The translations under genes and the position numbers were made by a program. Shown here piece after piece: positions 28,934 through 38,248 of a stretch of DNA of 64,000 nt (its first letter is position 1; the number at the start of each line of letters is the position of its first letter). Origin of the DNA: DASWJZ01 sp963739005 (GTDB taxonomy: Bacteria; Pseudomonadota; Alphaproteobacteria; Rhizobiales; Afifellaceae). Below the pieces are notes generated by a model, which was given only the letters and a program-made list of their open reading frames with translations, was not told the DNA's origin and did no database searches. Location: positions 124,001 to 188,000 of the forward strand of contig CAVTYQ010000003.1 of assembly GCA_963739005.1 (NCBI GenBank). The letters run 5' to 3'.

Positions 28934-29741
28934 ATGCTCACCCTCTACCAGAACCCGACCGCCGTCTGTGCCGTCAAGGTGCGTCTCGTTCTGGCAGAGA
29001 AGGAACTTGCATGGGAAGCCCGCAATCTCGATTTGCGCGCGGGCGATCAGCACAAACCCGAATACCTGAAGCTCAATCCGAACGGCGTCGTCCCGACGCT
29101 GGTGCACGGGGACCGGGTGCTCTCCGAATCCTCGGTGATCATGCTCTATCTCGACGAAGCGTTTCCGCAGCGCGCGCTCCAGCCTTCCGACCCGTGGCAG
29201 CGCGCTCAGATGCGGCTTTGGATGAAGCGCGTCGACGAAGCCCTGCATCCGAGCAACATCACCTTGATGTACGCGACGAAGCATCGGCAGGCGGTTGCGG
29301 CGCGGCCGACGGCAGAGCGGGAAGCCCACTACGCCCGCATCCCGAACCCGGCCTGTACGGGAGCGTCAGCGCCAAGCGATCGAGATGGGCCTCGACGGCC
29401 CTGAGATCGCCGTTGCGCTGAAGGCATTCGACACGACGTTCGCGCAGATGGAAAGCGCGCTCTCCGACGCTCCTTGGCTCGCTGGGACGGAATGGTCCGT
29501 CGCCGATGCGGCGATGACGCCCTATGCGGACCGAGCCGACAGCCTCGGTTTCTTGGAAGTCTGGAGAGAGAGCCGTCCGCGGGTCAAGGAATGGTGCAGC
29601 CGCATCCGCACGCGGCCGTCATACCAGACAACCGTCGCGCCCCACCTGCCCGAAAAGACGCTGCCGGATCTTCGGGATCGCGCGCTTCTCGGCAAGCTTC
29701 AAGAGGTTTCCAACAGCCAGCTTTGGAGCTGCTCCGACTAA
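28934..29741 (+). pseudogene. Glutathione S-transferase family protein, one frameshift
   Basis: From ATG 28934 the thioredoxin-like domain is clear (MLTLYQNPTAVCAVKVRLVL, LNPNGVVPTLVHGD, LSESSVIMLYLDE, the glutathione-site ES pair). The frame changes near 29350 after RIPNPA and the helical domain follows in another frame (RQRQAIEMGL, WLAGTEWSVADAAMTPY) to the stop at 29741. Restored length is about 268 residues. GSTs conjugate or isomerise electrophiles and also include dehalogenases. It is convergent with the SauS-like gene. Confidence 0.83.
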
Positions 29742-29838
29742 GCGCCAAATGGGTTACTCGCCCTGGCGAGGCTCGTATTCCTTCGGCAGCATCGGATGCT
29801 GCGTTCGGCCTTACATTGCACGGGGCGTGGCGCCGCGC

Positions 29839-31272
29839 TCACTTGCCGACATCCCGCCAGTAGGCGCCAAAAATACCGTCCAGCGTCGGCTCATTGAGCG
29901 GGATCGTGCGCACCACCTTGGTGACGTTCATGAAGTGCCGCCAATGAAGGTTGTCGTCGATGGAATTTCCGCCCCAGCTCCCGCATCCCATGGACAGCGA
30001 AAACGGCATCCCGTTTTCGAATGAGCCGCCCGTCGCAAAGCAGTGCGCCTGGTTCACGATGACACGGCAGGTCGGCAGGCCGAGCCCGAGTTCCACCGCG
30101 CGCCCGACGATCGTGGAGTGCAGCCCGACGGAATGCCCTGCGCCCTGATGATCCAGGAGACGGCCAGCCAAGGTCTTGGCGGCGGCAAAATCGGCGGCCC
30201 GATAAAGCGCCAGCACCAGCGACAGCTTTTCCCCGGAGAGCGGGTGCCCAGGCCCGACGCCGTTCGCCGGAACGGCAAGAAACCGCGTCCCGGGCGCTAC
30301 GCTGCCGTCCAGGCCGAACGCCCCCAGCATCACCGCGATGTCCCTGGCCATGAGTTCCGGATTGAGTTTGCTGCCCCGCCAGAGCGCCCCGACGACGCGT
30401 TCGCCTTCCGTCTCGCTCAAGATCGCGCCGCCCGCCGCCGCGAGCTCCCTAGCGAAAGTCGCATAGACCGCATCCACTACGATGACTGCGTTTTCCGACG
30501 AACACGACGTGGCGTTGTCGAAGGTCTTGGAGGCGACAATCTTTTCGGCGGCATCCCGAAGGTCGGCGCTTTCGTCGACGATGACCGCGGCATTTCCGGC
30601 GCCCACGCCGATCGCCGGCGTCCCCGATGAATAGGCGCGGCGCACATTATCCTGGCTGCCCGTGACAATGACGAGATCGACCTCCTGCATCAGCCGGTTG
30701 GTCTTCGTCTTGTTGGCGGGCGCCGGGAGCATCTGGACGAGGTCGCGTTCGATGCCGGCGCGGCCGAGCTCCGCGTGCATCAGCTCGACCAGCTGCGCGC
30801 AAGCCGCGGTCCCCTTCGGCGAAGGCGCAAGCACGATCGCGTTGCCGCATTTCAGCGCGTTGACCACATTGTTGACCGGAGTTGCGACCGGGTTGGTGGA
30901 AGGGACCACCGCGCCGACGACCCCGATCGGGCGGCCGATCTCGGTGATGCCCTTCTCCGGCAGCTCGCGGATGACGCCGCAGGTCCTCACCGCCGCCAGA
31001 TCGCGCAACAGGCCCAGCGTCTTGCGATGGTTCTTGGCGATCTTGTCGGCGACGTTTCCCAGCCCCGTTGAGACGACCGCCAACTCGGCCAACGCCCGAT
31101 TTCGGTCGGGCTGAAGCAGTGTCCATCCCGCGGCGAGGGCCGCTCGATCGTAGCGGGCCTGATCGGCGCCCCGCTCGAAATTCGCCTGCGCCGAGCGCGC
31201 ACGCTCGATCACGGCGTCAACTATGGCGATGTCATCCTCGGATTTCGGTGCGGCGGATTGATCTTGGGTCAT
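29839..31272 (-). CDS. sauS: CoA-acylating aldehyde dehydrogenase, sulfoacetaldehyde dehydrogenase (acylating) SauS-like
   Basis: A 477-residue acylating aldehyde dehydrogenase that would interconvert sulfoacetyl-CoA and sulfoacetaldehyde with NAD(P)(H). It has VVPSTNPVATP at about 123–133, FDNATSCSSENAV with catalytic Cys257, GAGHSVGLHS, and the closing LSMGCGSWGGNS. The pattern throughout resembles SauS of sulfoacetate degraders more than EutE or AdhE. ATG 31272 is the start where family similarity begins. It is the last gene of a long minus-strand run with a TctABC transporter and BKACE genes, and xsc is in the same window, which supports the sulfoacetaldehyde assignment. No SauT-like CoA ligase is seen. 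Succinate semialdehyde or another aldehyde remains possible. Confidence 0.78.
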   Translation of the reverse strand: MTQDQSAAPKSEDDIAIVDAVIERARSAQANFERGADQARYDRAALAAGWTLLQPDRNRALAELAVVSTGLGNVADKIAKNHRKTLGLLRDLAAVRTCGVIRELPEKGITEIGRPIGVVGAVVPSTNPVATPVNNVVNALKCGNAIVLAPSPKGTAACAQLVELMHAELGRAGIERDLVQMLPAPANKTKTNRLMQEVDLVIVTGSQDNVRRAYSSGTPAIGVGAGNAAVIVDESADLRDAAEKIVASKTFDNATSCSSENAVIVVDAVYATFARELAAAGGAILSETEGERVVGALWRGSKLNPELMARDIAVMLGAFGLDGSVAPGTRFLAVPANGVGPGHPLSGEKLSLVLALYRAADFAAAKTLAGRLLDHQGAGHSVGLHSTIVGRAVELGLGLPTCRVIVNQAHCFATGGSFENGMPFSLSMGCGSWGGNSIDDNLHWRHFMNVTKVVRTIPLNEPTLDGIFGAYWRDVGK

Positions 31273-31535
31273 TCGAGACGACGTCTCCGGGTCATGCACC
31301 GCGATCGTGCGCGCCACCAAGCTGACGCGCAAAGGTCATGATCGCGGTCGCCGTTCCGAGATGGCGGGCCAGCACGCCCCCCCGCGTCCGCCCGCGAGAC
31401 CTTGTCGAAAGCCGAATGGCAGCGGTCGGGACATTCAGCCGCCCCTCGCCCGCTCTACGGGCGCCTTCAGCTGGCGGGCGATCGCCGGCGCGCGATAGGC
31501 CCGGCGGCCGCCATTTCTACATGCTCGCTCAGTCG

Positions 31536-32519
31536 TCAGCTGCGCTTTTCGACGCCGGCGTCCTCGATGACCTTCTTCCACTTGGCGACTTCGTCTTGCA
31601 GGTATTGACCAAAGCCAGCTGCGGTCTGATCGTCGACGACCGTCATACCTTGCGCTGCGACCTTCGGCTTGAATTCCGGATCGTTGATCGCCTGCACGAA
31701 AGCGCTACGAAGAATCTCGATCCGGTCGGCGGGCGTTCCCTTCGGAGCGACAAGCCCGATAAACGCGTTGCCCGCATAACCTGGCACACCGGCCTCCGCG
31801 ACGGTCGGCACGTCGGGGATCTGGTCGTAGCGCTTCGAGCCTGTCACCGCGAGAATCTTCAGCTGCCCCGCGGCGACGTTCGGCGCGGCGACACCGTAGG
31901 CGGTGAACATCGCGTCGGAGCGGCCGGCGATAACGTCGGTGCGTCCTTCCGGCTCTGTGCGGAAAGGAACATGCAGAACCTTGATCCCCGCCAGGTTGGC
32001 GAACATCTCCATGTCGAGATGATAGACGCCGCCTGATCCGGACGACGCAAACTTCACGTCTCCCGGCTTCTGCTTGGCCATGTCGATCAGGTCCTGCACG
32101 CTGTTCGCCGGCGAGCCGGGGTTCGCGATCAGCACGTTCGTGAGCTCGACCAGATTCACCACCGGCTCGAAGTCCTTGAGCAGGCTGAACGTCAGATTGG
32201 TGTAGAGCGTCTCGCCGATGGTGTTGCCCGAGCCGACGAGGCAGAGCGTGTAACCGTCAGGATCCGCAGCGGCCACCGTGCGCGGGCCAAGGCTTCCACC
32301 CTGCCCCGGCTTGTTCTCAACGATTACCGACTGACCGAGGATCGGCTCGAGCTTCTCCACCACCTGTCGGGCAAAGAGGTCAGTGACCCCTCCGGCGCCG
32401 AACGGCACGATCACTGTGATCGGTTTCGTTGGATAGTCCGCGGCCTGTGCGCCGAAGGGCGCCGCCATGGCAAGTGCCGCCGCTGCAAGAAGCGAGCGGC
32501 CGAATAGTTTCCGGATCAT
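31536..32519 (-). CDS. tctC: Tripartite tricarboxylate transporter substrate-binding protein (Bug family)
   Basis: A 327-residue periplasmic binding protein with a signal peptide (about 1–26, ending GAQAADYP). The Bug signatures are YPTKPITVIVPFGAGGVTD, ENKPGQGGSLG and a long C-terminal DVPTVAEAGVPGY. It binds carboxylates for uptake by TctAB; tctA and tctB lie about 2.6 kb upstream on the same strand, separated by two hydrolase genes. The preceding 252-bp gap contains the palindrome at 32622–32636. Confidence 0.92.
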   Translation of the reverse strand: MIRKLFGRSLLAAAALAMAAPFGAQAADYPTKPITVIVPFGAGGVTDLFARQVVEKLEPILGQSVIVENKPGQGGSLGPRTVAAADPDGYTLCLVGSGNTIGETLYTNLTFSLLKDFEPVVNLVELTNVLIANPGSPANSVQDLIDMAKQKPGDVKFASSGSGGVYHLDMEMFANLAGIKVLHVPFRTEPEGRTDVIAGRSDAMFTAYGVAAPNVAAGQLKILAVTGSKRYDQIPDVPTVAEAGVPGYAGNAFIGLVAPKGTPADRIEILRSAFVQAINDPEFKPKVAAQGMTVVDDQTAAGFGQYLQDEVAKWKKVIEDAGVEKRS

Positions 32520-32621
32520 CCGTGTCTCCTCCGTCTTTCGCTTAAGGCTCCGTCCCCTTGAACGGGGTATCTCCACCAGACGGCGACGCTACGGCATCGT
32601 GCGCCTCAGTTCAACATCAAG

Positions 32622-32636
32622 TGAAAGCATATTTCA
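32622..32636. promoter_or_regulatory. Perfect inverted repeat upstream of tctC
   Basis: TGAAA-GCATA-TTTCA lies about 105 bp upstream of the tctC start in the 252-bp gap after the hydrolase gene. Its spacing and bases resemble IclR-type sites (TGGAAAT-N-ATTTCCA in the classic case). Two IclR genes are in the window. Confidence 0.38.
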
Positions 32637-32771
32637 TCTGATAAAACACGTGAAGAATCTCAACCACCAGTGTTTTTCGCGTCTTCGAAGGGGCAAAGCC
32701 GGCGCTCGGCTCGGATGAAGTGTACCGCCGGCCTCTACGCGGAGAAGCCGGTCAGTTCGGCACAGACGGCC

Positions 32772-33968
32772 TCAGCCGCAGAGCTTCTCCCGCAGCCAGT
32801 CGGCCTCCAACGGAAGCGACAGGCGTGACGGTCCGCCGTGCCCCTTGCCGGGGAACACGACGACCTCGACCGGGCCTTTGACGCGCTCGCGCAGGCGCTC
32901 GGATTCAGACGCCGGCATCGTCTCGTCGTTCGCTGAGCACACCGACAGGATGGGGAAGTCGATCCGATCGGCGATGGGCTCAAGCGTCAGCTCCTGAAGA
33001 ACGAGACGCGTCCCCTCCTCCAGCGTCTTCGCACCGAGGAAGCTGCAAAGCTCGAGCCGATGCGTGACCAGCGTCGGGACGAAGTTGCGTTCGAAGAAGT
33101 TCGCCCAGTTGTACGAAGCCGGATGCGCAACGACCGCCTTGATGCGCTTATCGCTTGCGGCGGCGTGGATCGCGAGCATGCCGCCAGTCGCGCGCCCATA
33201 GATGCCGATGCGCTTGGCGTCGATCCGCCCGTCCTTCACGAGCCAGTCCGCGGCGGCAGAGAGAGCACGATCGAAATCCGCAACGCGGAGCGGCAGCCCG
33301 GTGCGCGCCCGGAACTCGCCCTGCCCCGGCCCGTCCATGCCGAGCGCCGCCATGCCGCGCGCGAGATAGTATTCTGAGACAGCGTGAAGGTTGAGTTTGT
33401 GCGAGTTTGCCCCGCCGATCATGACGATGCACGGGGGGCGCTTGCGATCCGGCGGTAGCCGCAAAAAGGCCGGCAGCGTGGTGTCGCCGAACGGAATCTC
33501 GACGCGTTCCGCCGGTGGCGAGAAGTACGGCGCCGCCTCCCAATAGACTTCCGCAGCGCGGGCGAGCGACCGTTGCGTCTCCGGAAGCAGTCGCCCGATG
33601 TCGTGGTGCATATAGCCGGCGAGGTGATAGCACGCGGCCGCCGAGTAGAGCATCTGCGCGGCGGTTTCGCGGTTGCCCCGCGCTTCGGCGTGGTGCCCGC
33701 GCGCCAGGTACTCGTCACCGGCCTCGAACCATTGCGTCGGCCAGTCGCGGAAACCGTCCCGGTAGAAGCTGCCAATGCCGGCGATGACGCGGTCGATCTC
33801 CGCCAGGTCGAGCCCGAGCGGCAGTGCACGACCGTGCGGCAGGTGGTGGCAATATTTGAGCGCCGCGACGGCGCCCTGCGTCTTCCAGATCGCGTTGACG
33901 AACGCATAGCCTGCTTCGACCTTGCGCCGGTCGGCGAGCGTCTCTTCGGATTCAGGTTCGCCGGTCAC
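32772..33968 (-). CDS. FrsA-like alpha/beta hydrolase with altered nucleophile elbow
   Basis: A 398-residue protein of the dihydropseudooxynicotine-hydrolase/FrsA-like group with an N-terminal helical lid (about 1–150) and a C-terminal alpha/beta hydrolase fold (IVMIGGANSHK, MDGPGQGEF). The nucleophile elbow reads IYGRATGG. Aligned with LYGQSLGG of the adjacent paralogue (33995–35098), the catalytic Ser is replaced by Ala260. The acid (SANDETMP) and His (GKGHGG) remain. Either Thr261 has taken over, the protein is not a serine hydrolase, or a substitution has inactivated it. It is 26 bp downstream of its paralogue. The substrate is unknown. Confidence 0.87.
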   Translation of the reverse strand: MTGEPESEETLADRRKVEAGYAFVNAIWKTQGAVAALKYCHHLPHGRALPLGLDLAEIDRVIAGIGSFYRDGFRDWPTQWFEAGDEYLARGHHAEARGNRETAAQMLYSAAACYHLAGYMHHDIGRLLPETQRSLARAAEVYWEAAPYFSPPAERVEIPFGDTTLPAFLRLPPDRKRPPCIVMIGGANSHKLNLHAVSEYYLARGMAALGMDGPGQGEFRARTGLPLRVADFDRALSAAADWLVKDGRIDAKRIGIYGRATGGMLAIHAAASDKRIKAVVAHPASYNWANFFERNFVPTLVTHRLELCSFLGAKTLEEGTRLVLQELTLEPIADRIDFPILSVCSANDETMPASESERLRERVKGPVEVVVFPGKGHGGPSRLSLPLEADWLREKLCG

Positions 33969-33994
33969 GCCACGCGTCCTTGCTTCAGGAATTC

Positions 33995-35098
33995 TCAGAG
34001 CTCTCCGCCGAGTTGCGTCGCCATCCAGTCGGCCATGCCGTTCCGCGCCTCGAAATGCTTGTTGGAGAGGCTGTGATTGCCGCCCTCGAACTTCCAGAAC
34101 GTTGCCCGTTTCGCCTCGCGCGCCAGCCGCTCGGCGTCGCTCACCGGCACGACCTCGTCGGCGGAGCCGTGCATGATGAGAAGCGCCGCGGTCACGTTGC
34201 CGACGACACCGTCGAGGTCGAGCTTGCTGACCCGCGCCCGTGCATCCTCGGGACCGGAAGCACCGGTGCGGTACTGGTATCCCGCCCGCGTCATTGGAGG
34301 GAGTTGCTCCCAGTGGCCAGCGACGGCGTACGGCCCGCCACTTCCGATCGCGGCCTTGATGCGCGGCTCAAAGGCGGCTGCGCGTACGGCATAGTAGCCG
34401 CCGAGGCTCTGGCCGTAGAGACCGAGCCGGCCAACATCGATCCCATCGACTCCCTCCAGGAAATCGATGGCCGCGCCGACCGGCCTTTCCGAGGCGTGCT
34501 CGATCTTCAGAAGATGCGCGGTCTCGCCCTGTCCGGGCCCGTCGATCGCAAGCGTCGCCATGCCGCGCACAAGGAAGTAGTCCGCAACGATCTGCAGCTC
34601 TTCCTTGACCGAATCGAGCCCGCCGATGAGCACCACCACCGGCAACGGCCCCTCGTGCTCCGGCCGTCTCAGAATTGCGGCCATACGGTGGTCGCCATAG
34701 GGGATCTCGACCTTCCGCCCGGGCGGGCGAAGCGACCACAGCGCGCGCTCGTAGCAATGGTTCAGGCGGCGCTGAGCGTGCTCGTGCTTTTCAAGGTCCA
34801 CGAACCAGTTGAATTTGCCGAAGTGCCAGCAGAAGGCGGCGCGGCGCCACGCCTCGGCTGCGGTGTGGCGAAGGTGGCGCTCCTCGGCATCGGTGGCGAG
34901 GCGCTCGTACTCGACGGCCTTCGCCGACCAGGCCGGCAGCCAGTCGTCCCAGGTCAGGATCGCGGCGCCGATGCGCTGGAAGTCTCCGTAGCTGACCTCG
35001 TTGCGCAGGAACCGGCCGGTCCAATTGCGCAACGTGAACGTCACGCGCTCGTCCTGTGCGGTCGTTCGCTTGCCGGCGGCGTGAGCGCTCTCTTGCAT
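33995..35098 (-). CDS. FrsA-like alpha/beta hydrolase
   Basis: A 367-residue protein with an N-terminal helical domain and a C-terminal hydrolase domain. The nucleophile Ser231 is in LYGQSLGGYYA, the acid in MHGSADEVVP, and the His in GGNHSLSNK. The oxyanion and fold markers PVVVLIGGLDS and IDGPGQGET are present. It lies 69 bp after tctA and 26 bp before its Ser-less paralogue. Relatives hydrolyse C–C or ester bonds in ring-cleavage products, which suggests a role on the imported compound. Confidence 0.9.
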   Translation of the reverse strand: MQESAHAAGKRTTAQDERVTFTLRNWTGRFLRNEVSYGDFQRIGAAILTWDDWLPAWSAKAVEYERLATDAEERHLRHTAAEAWRRAAFCWHFGKFNWFVDLEKHEHAQRRLNHCYERALWSLRPPGRKVEIPYGDHRMAAILRRPEHEGPLPVVVLIGGLDSVKEELQIVADYFLVRGMATLAIDGPGQGETAHLLKIEHASERPVGAAIDFLEGVDGIDVGRLGLYGQSLGGYYAVRAAAFEPRIKAAIGSGGPYAVAGHWEQLPPMTRAGYQYRTGASGPEDARARVSKLDLDGVVGNVTAALLIMHGSADEVVPVSDAERLAREAKRATFWKFEGGNHSLSNKHFEARNGMADWMATQLGGEL

Positions 35099-35167
35099 GT
35101 CACCTCCGTCTCGAGCGGTCCGTGCCGGATCGCCGCTTTGATTGTGCTGTGGGCCGGTGATCCCCGC

Positions 35168-36697
35168 CTACGCGCCCTGGCGCGCCGCCCGGAGGCGACG
35201 GCGTTCCTGGCTTGCGCGGATCGTCGAGTAGGTCGAGTAGGCGATCATGACGACGCTGAGGAGAACAAAGACCGCGCTGATTGGCTCGTAGATGAAGGTA
35301 CGGATATCCCCACCCCCCGTCAGCATCGCGCGGCGGAAATTCTCTTCAAATCGCAGCCCCAGGACATAGCCGAGCAGGAGCGGCGCCGGCTCGAAGCCGA
35401 GCAGCCACATCACGTAGCCGAAGACGCCGAACGCGACCGTCACCCACACCTGGAACATGTCGTTGGAGGCGCTGTAGACGCCGATGCAGATGAAGAACAT
35501 CGCCGTCGGGAAAAGAATCCGATACGGCACGGTAAGCAACTTCACCCACAAGCCGATGAGCGGAAAGTTCATCAGAACGATGGCGATGTTGCCGATCCAG
35601 AAGCTCGCCACCAGTCCCCAGAAGACGTCGGGATGGTCGGTGATGAGAAGCGGTCCGGGAACGATGTCCTGGATGATGATCGCGCTCAGCATGAGCGCCA
35701 TCACCGCGTCGCCCGGAATGCCGAGGCTCATGGTCGGAATGAAGTCGCCTTGAATGGCCGAATGCGTCGCCGCCTCCGGCGCCGCAACGCCTTCCTCGAT
35801 CCCCGTCCCGAGCAAATGCCGCCGTTTCCCGAATTTCCGCTCAAGCGCGTAGCCGCCGAACGAGCCGATCACCGGGCCCACGCCGGGGATGATCGAACAA
35901 ATCGTCCCCATGATGATGCCGCGGAAGATCGGTCCACGTATGCGCTTCAGCTCAGCGCTGCTGACGTACATGTCGCGCATGCTGATCTTCTGGTACTTGG
36001 TGCTGATCGGCACGATATTGTTCACGCTCTTCATGAACTCGGCGATCCCGAAGACGCCGAGCGCAAGCGCGACGATGTCGACCCCGTCGACGAGGTGCAT
36101 GCTGCCGAACGTGAAGCGCAGCGTGCCGTATTCTAGGTCGGTCCCGACGAGCGCGAGCAGAAGGCCGAAGACGACCATTGCCACGCCCTTGAGGGGAGAG
36201 CCGCGGGCGAGCGTGGACCCAGCCAGAAGGCCGACAAGCATCAGCGTACAAACGTCCGCCGAGCTGAATTGCAGCGCGGCCTTCACGAGCAGCGGCGAGA
36301 GGAACACCATCATGGTAATGCCCCACGAGGCGCCGACAAAACCGGAGATCATGGCGATGGAAAGCGCCTTGCCGCCCCTGCCCTGCTGCGTCATCGGGTA
36401 GCCGTCGAGAACCGAGACCGCATGCGGCGGATGAATGGGGAGATTGAGCAGGATCGAAGCGACCACTCCGCCATACTGGGCGCCGTAGAACACGCCAGCG
36501 ATCATCAGCAGCGCCGGAATCGGGTTCATCGCGAATGTCAGCGGCAGGAGCAGCGACACCGTCGACACCACGCCGAGGCCCGGCAGCACGCCGACAAAAT
36601 TGCCGATGGCCGCCCCGATAAGGCACCACATCAGATTTTCGGGTCGCAGCGCGACCTCGAACCCGAACCAAAGATCGTGCAGCGCGGTGAAGATCAT
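35168..36697 (-). CDS. tctA: Tripartite tricarboxylate transporter, large membrane subunit TctA
   Basis: A 509-residue multi-spanning membrane protein. TctA marks are GVLPGLGVVSTVSLLLPLTF near the N-terminus, GAQYGGVVASILLNLP, and the internally repeated GVGPVIGSFGGY and SLGIPGDAVMALML. ATG 36697 overlaps the tctB stop as TGATG, a sign of translational coupling; GTG 36709 is an alternative. It forms the importer with TctB and the Bug protein at 31536–32519. Confidence 0.94.
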   Translation of the reverse strand: MIFTALHDLWFGFEVALRPENLMWCLIGAAIGNFVGVLPGLGVVSTVSLLLPLTFAMNPIPALLMIAGVFYGAQYGGVVASILLNLPIHPPHAVSVLDGYPMTQQGRGGKALSIAMISGFVGASWGITMMVFLSPLLVKAALQFSSADVCTLMLVGLLAGSTLARGSPLKGVAMVVFGLLLALVGTDLEYGTLRFTFGSMHLVDGVDIVALALGVFGIAEFMKSVNNIVPISTKYQKISMRDMYVSSAELKRIRGPIFRGIIMGTICSIIPGVGPVIGSFGGYALERKFGKRRHLLGTGIEEGVAAPEAATHSAIQGDFIPTMSLGIPGDAVMALMLSAIIIQDIVPGPLLITDHPDVFWGLVASFWIGNIAIVLMNFPLIGLWVKLLTVPYRILFPTAMFFICIGVYSASNDMFQVWVTVAFGVFGYVMWLLGFEPAPLLLGYVLGLRFEENFRRAMLTGGGDIRTFIYEPISAVFVLLSVVMIAYSTYSTIRASQERRRLRAARQGA

Positions 36698-37188
36698 CAG
36701 AGCCTCCACTCGAGCATCGGAAACGGGACTCCGATCAGGTAGGAGAACAGCAGAGCGCCGCAGACGCTGACGACCGCGGCGAGAATCAGTGCGCCCTTGA
36801 CCGTGGACGTCTTGTCCCCCATCGCCGACACGAACACGCAGCCGAACGCCGCCGGGATCAGCCCGAAATGATCACCGCTGAGGGCGAACACGACGGGGCC
36901 GCCGAGCACACAGGCCCAGCCCCGCCAGTCGATCTTGTCGGGCAGCCGGCTCAGCGCGTCCTCTTGCTCGCGCTCCGTCTGCGTCAGGCTGACGATCGCG
37001 ATCGTCACCCCTAGGAGGATCAGGATGACGCCAAGTGCGGTCGGGAAAAATCCGGCCTGCATCCGCATCGGCGTGCCGAGACCATAGCCTGGTGCGATCG
37101 AAGCCGCGACGAGGCCGATCAGCACCATGAGCCCGCCCGCGTAGAAGTCGCGGTTTCTGGCGAGCCGCCTTACGATTTCCCGCAGCAA
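36697..37188 (-). CDS. tctB: Tripartite tricarboxylate transporter, small membrane subunit TctB
   Basis: A 163-residue protein with about four membrane segments (DFYAGGLMVLIGLVAASIA at the first, then ALGVILILLGVTIAI, and two more). The GYGLGTPMRMQAGFFP loop between the first two segments is typical of TctB. The start is a TTG at 37188 with TGAGG upstream. It overlaps tctA by a TGATG junction. Confidence 0.92.
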   Translation of the reverse strand: MLREIVRRLARNRDFYAGGLMVLIGLVAASIAPGYGLGTPMRMQAGFFPTALGVILILLGVTIAIVSLTQTEREQEDALSRLPDKIDWRGWACVLGGPVVFALSGDHFGLIPAAFGCVFVSAMGDKTSTVKGALILAAVVSVCGALLFSYLIGVPFPMLEWRL

Positions 37189-37254
37189 AAGCCTCAGCCT
37201 TTCATCGCGTGGCGCCCTGCCCGCTCGTTTTCCCTGCGCGCGTCGTCCTCACCG

Positions 37255-38146
37255 TCAGGGTGTCTTGTGCAGCGAAATCATCTCGCGCGCATCCGTTGCG
37301 CTTGCGACGATTTCCCCGAGATTTTCGATTATGTTCGCCGCCCGCTCCACCAGCACCGCGTTGCTCGGCGCAAGCGTCGCCCTTGTCGAGATAGAGGTTG
37401 TCCTCCAGCCCCACGCGGATATGGCCGCCGAGCAGCGCCGCCTGCGCCGCCATCGGAAACTGATGCTGCGAGATTCCGAAGGCGAACCAGATGCAGGAGG
37501 GCGGCAGCAGGTTGCGCATGTAGGTCATGGCTTCTGGGACTGGCCGGCTGGCGCCCAGGAAATGCCGAGGCATATCTGGAACAGGCCGGGCGCGACGACG
37601 TGCCCGGTTTCCAGCAGGCGCTTGGCAAGCAGGAGGTGGCCGGCTTCAAACACTTCGAGCTCAGGCGTCACGCCGACATCGCGGACAGCGGTCGCCATCG
37701 CCTCGAGATAGGCGACCGAATTCACGAACACCTGCGACCCCATGTTCATGCTGCCCACGTCGAGACTGCAAATGTCAGGGCGCAACTCGATGATGTGACG
37801 AACCCGATCGGCCGCCGACCGCATGGCCGTCCCGCGGCTGCGTGTTCGAAGGGATCGTCGAGCCCGGGGACAAATCGCGCACCGGGGCCGGTCGTCAGGT
37901 TGATGAGGACGTCGACGCCGCTGGCGTCGAATGCGCTCCACCGTCTCGCGATAGAGCGCCGGATCCATGCTCGCCCGCTTCGTTTCGGGATCGCGTACAT
38001 GGACATGAACGATGGCGGCCCCAGCCTTGGCGGCGTCGATCGCCGATCGTGCGATCTGCTGCGGGCGTCACCGGCACCGCCGGATTCCGCTTCACCGTAT
38101 CGGCCGCCCCGGTTACGGCGCAGGCGATCATTACCTTCCGCTGCAT
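37255..38146 (-). pseudogene. Beta-keto acid cleavage enzyme (BKACE, DUF849), about five frameshifts (copy 1)
   Basis: ATG 38146 starts QRKVMIACAVTGAADTVKRNP. In the successive frames one finds IVHVHVRDPETK with the zinc-binding His pair, then DVLINLTTGPGARFVPGLDDP, then DICSLDVGSMNMGSQVF, then FAFGISQHQFPMAAQAAL, and HIRVGLEDNLYLDKG with the metal Glu. The end, VERAANIIENLGEI, reaches the stop at 37255. Shifts fall near 38068, 37930, 37828, 37545 and 37377. BKACE enzymes convert a beta-keto acid plus acetyl-CoA into acetoacetate and a new CoA ester. Restored length is about 296 residues, normal for the family. It lies 66 bp before tctB. Every motif is retained despite five indels in 0.9 kb, which points to sequence error. 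Confidence 0.78.
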
Positions 38147-38248
38147 TGATACTCCGCCACTCTACGCTCCAGCCTGTCCCGCGCCGCACGATAAACAACC
38201 CTGCGGCCTGTCATTCCCGTTCCGCTTGCCGCGCGTGCGGCCGACGCT

